Origin: Boesenbergia rotunda
Taxonomy: Eukaryota > Streptophyta > Magnoliopsida > Zingiberales > Zingiberaceae
DNA length: 64,000 bases
Reading direction: 5' to 3'
Assembly: GCA_024364735.1 (NCBI GenBank)
Contig: JAGFNQ010004746.1
Location: 124,001-188,000 of the forward strand
Position numbers and translations under genes: made by a program. Position 1 is the first letter of the stretch; each line of letters starts with the position of its first letter. This document shows, piece after piece, positions 57,105 to 64,000 of the stretch. The notes beneath the pieces are model-generated. The model worked only from the letters and a program-made list of their open reading frames with translations. It had not been told where the DNA came from and made no database searches.

Positions 57105-59588
57105 TTAGTTAATGACTTCTTTGTAACTGCGTCGGTTATGACCTCGCCCATGACACCGACCATACTTTGTCACACGTTTTTCGACTTGCGAAGGTATCCT
57201 TTGAGTTCTTCTTCTGCCTGGTTGGCTTCGAACAATGGGAGCATTGATTACAAATGGCTGCTCGGGATTGTACTCAGACATGTGACATGTAGGGATCGGA
57301 TTTAGGATTCCTTTTGTAGCTTTCACGATACAACTCTATTTTAAAGTACTTGTCACAGAAATCATATAATGATAATGACTTTGACTCTATTGCTAAACAT
57401 GCATGTTTGCATAGAAACCTATTAATCTGCCATGCTTTGCACAAACAAATCCGAGCAGACAAATCAACAGCAAATGATTTATTCCCATCCACAACTTCAA
57501 AACTCCAACCACATGCCGTGCACACTATCAAACTACGAGATTCAGCATATGTTTTTGCAAGAGCATTCTCCTTTGATGGACTCAATCTTTTAACCATCTC
57601 CATTGTTGTTTCACGTCGTCTGTGCATCATATCCATAATTTGAATGTGTATGTGATCCACCATGGTCACGATAGGAAGAAATCGTGCTGCGTTAACCCAA
57701 TTATTCCAAGACTCAGCTATGTTATTATTCATGACACCCCACCGATTTCCTAGAAAATATGCATTTACCCAACTTTCTGGACACGAAGATACTATAAAGT
57801 CTTTGGCAAGTGGCATTGACCCTACTATCATGTTAACATATTCTTGAAACTCTTGTGTCGATAGGGCATATGCAGCTTTTTTGAAAATAGATGACCAATA
57901 TTTTTTGTTATAAAGTGGGTACCTTCGCATGACCTACATTCAAATAACAAAAAAAAAGTACATAAACTAGTATTATTCAAAAAGCAATGTTTCTTAACAC
58001 AAATATGTCATTAGCCAAACTTGTTTCACGAAATTGTCTACTAAATGCCTCAAACAGTAGACATGATGACTATCTGGGAATATTATCTGAATAGCCTTGA
58101 TTATCCCAGGATGTCTATCAGAAAAAAGGTGAACTCATGGAACCCAATATAGGAATGTGAAAGTAGGACACTTCTAAGTTGGAAACAAAACCATCCCCAA
58201 TTATTATCATTTTCAGCATCTACAACTGAATATGCTAATGTGAAAAGATCATCATTAGCATCCTTTGCCACAGCAACCAAAATGCATCCTTTGTATTTAT
58301 TCTTTATGTGAGTGTCATATAAGAAAACCAAGGGTCTACATCTATTGCTAAAACCAATTGCACATGCATTGAAATAGATGAATAACCGTTTAAATTTATT
58401 ACCACAATGATCAATTTCACACTCGACAAAACTTCCAGGATTAGAATCTTTGATAGCACTACAATACCATCGTAATCTATCATAAGACCCCTTCTCTGCA
58501 CCATGAATGTCATGCATTGCCAATTCTTTCCCTTTCCAAACTCTGTTGTAATTAAGCTCGACCCCATAATCTCTATGAATATCTTTCAACATTGTGCATG
58601 GTCGATACGAGGGCTCTCCCCTCAATCTATCCATCACAACATTGGAAACCCAGGTAGCATCAGCTTTAGGATGTCCTCTACTACGAAGATTGTCATCTCC
58701 ACAAGTATGTATTAGATTGCATTTTCTAATGCCAAAAAGTTTGTCAACTTTATATCTTGAAGCATATATTCTCCAAGAACAGTTGTTTTCGCTATAGACA
58801 AGAATAACCTTCTTATTATCATTCTTTTTATTAAAAAACGATCGTCTCATAGCAACTGCATAATTTTTAGCATATTTTCGAAATTCTGTAGCATCCTTGA
58901 ATATCTGGCCCTCTGCACGGATGCAATGACTTTAAGCATCTATGGAATTTCTTACCAAACCCACTTCGAGATGACCATCATTATTAGTCTGTGTTTCTTC
59001 TTCAGTTTCAAACCTTATCAATTTAACAATGAGTATAATATCATTGTAAGCATAAAATAATTATAATTAACCTACTATCCATACACCAAAATTAAAGACT
59101 TAACCTTTGGGAGAGTACTTTATGTAATTGTACTCTATAATGACATATCAAGCAAAACAAAAAAATAAATTTTATCATCATTAATATCTACATGCGAAAA
59201 AAAATCAAGGTAGAAATTTTTTACCCCTCGAGACTGTGGGAACTCATGTGATCTTTTTCCACTGCTCTCATATTAATTATTGTAAATCTCATAGACGTGT
59301 AAAGATGTGTCATAATCCGGACATCATCATCTTCTTGCAATGTCACATACATATTTTGATGTGGTGCAAGTATTGCAAGAGCACATTTTGTGGAATAATC
59401 TTCTCACATTTTCTTCCAAGATTAAGAAACAGCTCCAGACTAAAGTCATTAAAAATTGAAATCATATAGAGGTCTTCTTTATACTTGCAACTACCCAGAA
59501 ATGAAAAATTTGAAGATCCAGATCCAGATTCTATTTCTCTAAGAAACTGAACAAAATCTGTGTCATCTGAGTGATTGAGAAATTGCAT
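57105..59588 (-). pseudogene. MuDR-type transposase, broken
   Basis: Reading leftward, the N-terminal PB1-like part starts in the right TIR (MQFLNHSDDTDFVQFLRE; LYMISIFNDFSLELFLNLGR) and continues one frame over in VTLQEDDDVRIM. Then comes the MuDR DNA-binding region (CSWRIYASRYKVDKLFGIRK). The MULE catalytic domain follows: RPLVFLYDTHIKNKYKGCIL (first Asp), SDRHPGI after a frameshift (second Asp) and a putative Glu near MNNNIAESW. A SWIM zinc finger (CLCKAWQINRFLCKHA) and a Cys-poor remnant of the C-terminal knuckle (YGRCHGRGHNRR) end it. Defects: stop after RNSIDA (about 58932), an extra T in a T run (about 58118-58124), and frameshifts near 57285 and 59345. It cannot make full transposase. 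Confidence 0.85.
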
Positions 59589-61189
59589 TAGAAAAGACTA
59601 TACAATTTCATACTCAATCATAACACGATATCAATTTAAAATAATTTGAAAAATGATATTTAATTTCATAACACGGCATAAATGAGGAATAATATACTCA
59701 TTCAAATATTATTAGCCTGTATTCTTATTCAAATATTAGAAAATTATCTTCAGAGAGTGAAACACAATATAATTTCTCAAATTTTATGGCACTCTATTAG
59801 TTGATTCTATGTGCTTGCTCTCTCTAAAATAAAAATATCCAACATATAGTATTTCATATTCTAGACAAAGAATCTATTTAATAAACATTTATAAGTGAGA
59901 TTTTTTTAAAACATTTGTTGAATAATTAAGTGTGATATATTACAATCGACTATGATAGTTTGATAAAATAAACAAACGGACTATCACAATGTCCATGTAA
60001 AATTTAAAATGTCTCGTTGTACTCATCACTTAACTATAATTAAGGAATTTTTAAATTGAAATCTCACAAAAGAAGGAAAACAATACATAAGTTTCAAAAC
60101 ACAGAATTCAAGTCTGTTATTGAATTCATTTTATTGCTTAAATCCGAAATAATATGTTTTAAACATGAGAATTTAATTAATTATTATGCTTATGTTAAGG
60201 GATGGTTTTAAAAAATACTCCTATTTATTTATTACATATTTAACAAAATAGTTTTCCATGACTATATTGAAGAGATTCTCAATTATTTGCATAGTTTAAA
60301 TCACGATCGATTCCTTCATTGCTACGCAGAATTTCAACTTCCAAAAGAGAACGATAATAAATCAGATTCATTAGTTAGTAGGAATTCCAATTTCTAAAAG
60401 AGGAAGATACGATTAATAAAATGAATTTTTGAGATAGAGGTGGAATCTTTACTGTAGTAGTTGGAGTTGGAGGAGCAAGCGTAAGCGATCAAGCCTACAC
60501 GCGCTATATCAAGATTTCACCTCCATCTCAAAAAATCCGAACAAAAACTAATAATAAATAAATAATGATATGTAAAAATTTAAGCAAACAAAATACGACT
60601 AATAGATTAAAAAAGACTATAAAATGAAGAAATTTACTATTTTTTAAGGTGTTTGTGTGTCTTCGACTCTGTCTTCGACGGCGGCGCTTGCTTCAGTTTC
60701 CTCCTCGGTGGTTATGCTCTCGGTTGATATCTCGCTGCTCCCGATCGATGGATCTCAATGGGTATGATCTTGCTTCAGTCTCCTCGTCGGCGTGGATAGG
60801 TGGAGCGATGTATTTCGTTGGTTAGGGTTTGTTTAGGATGAAGATTGTAACGGGAAGAAATGGAGAAGAGGAAAATGGTCGAGCCATGGATTTCCTTGGT
60901 TTGAGTTTGTTTAGGATGGAGATTCTGTAGGGAAGAAATGGAGAAGAGGAAAATGAGAAGAGGAAAATGGTGGGATGACGCTAGTTAGGGTTTTTTTTGG
61001 ATACGTCGTGAAGAAATGGGGAAGAAGGTAATGGAGAGAGGGATAACAAATAATAAGGGTAGATTGGTAAATTTATGTATTAGGGAGCTCAAAAAAAAAA
61101 TTTAGGGAGTATAAACTATGATTCCCTTGCCAAGGGAGCGGACACGATGATTTCTTTCTGATTAGGGAGTTTTTAATAAGTCTCCCTTA
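59396..61189 (-). repeat. Right long terminal inverted repeat of the MULE
   Basis: Pairs with 54814-56599. The outer 130 bp holds the GGGAGCGGACACGATGA motif and GGGAGTTTTTAATAAGTCTC. The inner end includes the start of the transposase reading frame, so the promoter and first codons would lie inside the TIR, as is usual for MuDR-type elements. Confidence 0.85.
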
Positions 61190-61225
61190 ACCAAGTCTAA
61201 AATTTACCCAAGGACGTCACGCGGC

Positions 61226-61247
61226 ATTATTATTATTATTATTATTA
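61226..61247. repeat. (ATT)n microsatellite
   Basis: About seven uninterrupted ATT units just outside the right MULE end. Confidence 0.9.
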
Positions 61248-61402
61248 AAAAAGTGGACAAATCCGATTATTTTTAATTGATATTAGATATTTAATTTATA
61301 TGACTACTTTTAAACTGTATTGATCTAATTAGTGAATCTCAGACCTCCTGCAAAATGAAAAAAATATATAAAGAAAACGGGTTTGGAGATTTGTTTTTTA
61401 TC

Positions 61403-61667
61403 GGTTTTTTCAACCTCACGTGGTCGGTTCGATCCTACAAAAGTCGTGAGGTCGGTTCGGTCCTATAAAAATTTTCCATCAACTACTAAGATAAATCAAG
61501 AAGCATTCGTGATAGGCGGTCTAGAAGCCCATTATCCCAGGATTGCCGTCCCATTTGAAAGAAATTTTTTTACAAATACGTCATAGTTTAGGATTGAATC
61601 GCGGATATTTGAGATAGCGACTAGTCGTCCTACCGCTGCACCATTACCCCAGGGGCAACTTAATGCT
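61403..61667 (-). mobile_element. tRNA-derived SINE-like repeat
   Basis: On the - strand the head reads GGGGTAATGGTGCAGCGGTAGGA (A-box-like core TGGTGCAGCGG, about 61633-61645 on +) and then GATTCAATCC (B-box-like, about 61588-61597), spaced as in RNA polymerase III promoters. The body continues leftward through TCGAACCGACC motifs. Tail and target duplication are not clear, so the far end is approximate. Likely a plant SINE; not a functional tRNA. Confidence 0.55.
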
Positions 61668-61682
61668 AAAAATGATTAATGA

Positions 61683-61860
61683 GATTTTTCCAACCTCGGG
61701 TGACCGGCCCGACCTCACGGAAGTTTCCCAACAGCCGCTAAAGTAAATCATGAAGCGCTCACGGTAGACAGTTTAGAAGTCCAGCGTCTCAAGATTCACG
61801 CTCTATTTAAAAAAAAATTCTTACAAATATATCATAGTTGGGGATCGCCACAACGTGATG
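61683..61860 (-). repeat. Second, head-truncated copy of the SINE-like repeat
   Basis: The segment with CAACCTCGGGTGACCGGCCC, AAAGTAAATCATGAAGCGC and TTCTTACAAATATATCATAG parallels 61413-61585 in order and spacing. It lacks the A-box/B-box head. Direct orientation relative to the first copy. Confidence 0.6.
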
Positions 61861-62971
61861 TTAAGAAGCATTTATGATGAACGATTCATCAACTCAATAT
61901 TTATAGATCAATCGTCAATAAAAAAAATTATCTATTAATTCACTAAAATATAAATTTGATCCATAATTATTTAAAATATTGAAAAGACGTTCTGCTGCTA
62001 CCATTAGCTAAGGCGACATCCGCTCTTTCATTTCAAATTAGAACATCTCATATCAATCTTTGTTTTTTTTTCAAAACTATTATTACTTTTGAAGTTGGTA
62101 TAACAACTATAAATTACTGCACGATTATATAAGCTACCATCCAATAGTTATATAATTATAAAAACATTTCAATTATGTTCAACATTAATAACACTATATT
62201 TTAGCGGTTAGAGTTATAGACACTTTTTCTAATCAATATTATATTATAATCATGCTTTAATTTTATCGATACTAATAATACTATTATGTAATAATTACAT
62301 AACTATTACAATATCAACACTACATGAAAGTCACTCAAGACGGATGACTCATTAATTCAATTCAATGTTCTTAGGTCAAATACTCATTAAAAAAAATATT
62401 CATTAATTTGCCAAAATTAAAATTTAATTATTAGATAACTAAAAATTGAGAAGATAATGTACCGTTAAACTATTATCCAAGATGGCATGTCCTCTTTTAT
62501 TTCTTATTAGAACATCTCATATCAATATTTGTTTCTCAAAACTATTCTTACTTTTTCAAATTTGTAAAACAACTTATAAGTTATTGTATAATTATAATAG
62601 CTACTATATAATTATAATAATTACAATTTTATACCTATTACAACATAAACATTTTAATTTTGATCAACATTAATAACATTGTATTGCAATATTGTTATAA
62701 TAATACAATTATAACCATAAAATCATAACAGTTACAAGTATATAATAAAATTAAAATCTCCTAGTTACTATAACTATTACTGTATAGTAATTATTAAATT
62801 GTAATTATTACAATTATATAATAGTTACGAAATCATGACTTCTATAAATACATAAATCTTATAATAGATTAGATAATGTCTCTAGAACGTAGATTTATAA
62901 TAGATTAGATAATGTCTCTAGAACGTAGCACAGTTAGTGAACGTATGATATTTTTGATGTAATAGTTAGAA
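61861..62971. repeat. AT-rich region with a divergent tandem repeat of about 480 bp
   Basis: Segments from about 61870 and about 62335 share ordered motifs: a GAT(G)-ACTCATTAATTCAA-like start, TTAGAACATCTCATATCAAT (62037 and 62508) and TTTGTTT..CAAAACTATT. Each is followed by ATAATTATAATAATTA-type sequence. No gene; the small ORFs are AT-rich noise. Confidence 0.6.
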
Positions 62972-63250
62972 GAAAAATAATAGGGAGAGTAAAAATGGGA
63001 GAGTAAAAAATATAGTGTAATAGGGAGAGTGAAAATGGGAAAGTAAAAAACATAGTGAATGACGTGATACCTTACATGCAGCGATCTCCGACGAGTTCAC
63101 CGTATAGTTTGATTCGGGACGGCGGCCGAAGGCCGTCAATGGTGTCCAAGCAATAATCGGACATGTGCATGTAAAGTGTCACATCATGTCACGCCATGCC
63201 ACATCATTCACTATATTTTTCACTCTCTCATTTTCACTCTCCCTATGCTC
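62972..63250. mobile_element. MITE (MULE-type length of target duplication) with a duplicated left end
   Basis: The inverted ends ATAGGGAGAGTGAAAATGGG and CATTTTCACTCTCCCTAT lie at 63020 and to 63246. A second, tandem copy of the left end lies at 62980-63019 (40-bp step). A perfect 9-bp direct repeat TAGTTAGAA at 62963-62971 and 63251-63259 is the likely target duplication. The core (TATAGTTTGATTCGGGACGG, CGGCCGAAGGCCG, 63112-63140) matches the core of the MITE at 5748-6108. Confidence 0.75.
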
Positions 63251-63259
63251 TAGTTAGAA

Positions 63260-63642
63260 ATCAATCTCTAAAAAATAATTACCTACATTTTTAATCTCAC
63301 CGTTTATTGTGTGTATCTATATAAATCTTCTTTTATATTTGTGAAACCGATTCTAAAAAGACAGTCAAGGTAGCGAATCTAATTTTTTTTATTATTAATA
63401 GATTAGATAATCTCGTTTGATAATAAATTAAAAAAGAAAACCCTCCCACCTTTGTCCTATTATTAATCACAAGAATTGGAGTTTACATTGAACGCCAAAA
63501 ACTCTTTTTTCTCGTAACCATTCTGTAATCCAAAATCCAGAAGAACACTATAGTCAACGGCTTCAGAACAACATAGATTTTGCAGCTAGCAGCAAACGTC
63601 CTGCACTAATACGCAACAAAATAGTTCCATAACAGAGTACAC
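63260..63642. other. Intergenic sequence / 3' UTR of the MFS gene
   Basis: No ORF seen. The part next to 63643 is probably the 3' UTR of the gene on the - strand. Confidence 0.5.
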
Positions 63643-64000
63643 TCAATGCAGTGAACTTCGAGGCAGCCTGAAGGATCCACTGGCATAGAGCATCTGGTAC
63701 ACTGGCCTTACTCTCACTGATAGAATTGTACTCAACAAGGTTCCCAAACAGCATACTCCAGCAAGAAACCAGAATGTTAACCTGAAGCAGTTGGGCCCCG
63801 AGCAAGTGCTTGAACTCGGGTCTTGCTTGGCGGCTTCGCTGTCGTATATGTATCCGGCGAGAAGCCCGGAGAAGAAGAAGGCTCCCAGCGGATTTCCTAG
63901 CAGCATGAAGTTGTAGAGCAGTCCGAATTGCTTCAGGCCAAAGAGCTCGGAGACGGTTGGCACCATCACAGAAAACTGAACTCCGTAACAGATACCGAGC
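63643..64000 (-). CDS. NFD4 / nodulin-like major facilitator protein, C-terminal end (partial)
   Basis: An open frame enters from the right edge and stops at 63643, giving 118 C-terminal residues. It reads LGICYGVQFSVMVPTVSELF, FGLLYNFMLLGNPLGAFFFS (membrane helix), GLLAGYIYDSEA, then CSGPNCFRLTFWFLAGVCCL (helix) and LSTILSVRVRPVYQMLYAS. The pattern of a GNPLGAFFFS..AGYIYD helix and CxGxxCFR before the last helix is typical of plant NUCLEAR FUSION DEFECTIVE 4-like / nodulin-like MFS carriers. Substrate and location are not shown by this fragment. The rest of the gene is outside the window. Confidence 0.85.
   Translation of the reverse strand, partial: LGICYGVQFSVMVPTVSELFGLKQFGLLYNFMLLGNPLGAFFFSGLLAGYIYDSEAAKQDPSSSTCSGPNCFRLTFWFLAGVCCLGTLLSTILSVRVRPVYQMLYASGSFRLPRSSLH

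Larger units (their letters stand above)
54814..61189 (-). mobile_element. Mutator-like element (MULE) with about 1.79-kb terminal inverted repeats
   Basis: Left TIR 54814-56599 and right TIR 59396-61189 are inverted copies along their full length, starting TAAGGGAGACTTATTAAAAA. The interior encodes a MuDR-type transposase on the - strand. Candidate target duplications are GCCTAAAAAT (54805-54814) and GTCTAAAATT (61195-61204), 8 of 10 matching; this needs the right end placed 5 bp further out, so the exact termini are uncertain. The left end lies about 300 bp upstream of the MGDG synthase ATG. Confidence 0.85.

Noticed and set aside
61580..61665. Functional tRNA gene
   Set aside because: A-box- and B-box-like motifs are present but no cloverleaf with paired acceptor arms could be drawn; fits a SINE head.

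Overview
This is nuclear DNA from a flowering plant. The evidence is intron-containing genes with GT-AG splice sites, plant-type proteins (TAF8, DEK, TIM50, MGDG synthase, a nodulin-like MFS carrier) and a dense load of plant transposons. The GC-rich first exon of the MGDG synthase gene hints at a monocot, but the species cannot be named from the sequence alone.

Layout. Positions 1-27044 are almost entirely nested transposons. The oldest layer is a decayed CACTA (En/Spm) transposon. Its TNP2 transposase relic can be followed in pieces from 4747 to 14349, and its 3' subterminal repeats end at about 27044. Inserted into it are: an LTR element whose 3' LTR is 2916-4746, itself carrying a solo LTR (410-2737); a MITE (5748-6108); a solo copia-type LTR (6433-7137); two copies of an LTR-like repeat (7437-13410); a gag-only LTR retrotransposon (14350-19082); and a terminal-inverted-repeat element (20903-26246) that holds a second gag-only retrotransposon (21152-25878). 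A cluster of small MITEs follows (27463-28397).

From 28.5 kb the window is gene-bearing: a four-exon gene of unknown function (28673-29743, +), TAF8 (31504-32637, +), an 11-exon DEK-domain chromatin gene (34662-41075, -), a 10-exon TIM50 gene (43443-50347, -) and an 8-exon MGDG synthase gene with a one-base frameshift in its last exon (51935-54511, -). A MULE with about 1.79-kb terminal inverted repeats (54814-61189) sits roughly 300 bp upstream of the MGDG synthase start codon and carries a broken MuDR-type transposase. After it come SINE-like repeats, AT-rich repeats and a MITE. The window ends in the 3' end of an NFD4/nodulin-like MFS gene (-).

The most unusual signal is in the LTRs. Two LTR retrotransposon families carry long arrays of short imperfect palindromes (hairpin modules). 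Within an array the loops stay constant while both stem arms change together, for example CCTAG/CTAGG, CCCGG/CCGGG and CCTGG/CCAGG around one spacer, or CGGTC/GACCG and CGTTC/GAACG around another. One module is shared, identical over 31 nt, between the two families. This looks like structure-preserving change and is not explained by ordinary LTR annotation. The host genes are not an operon and show no functional link beyond being neighbours.
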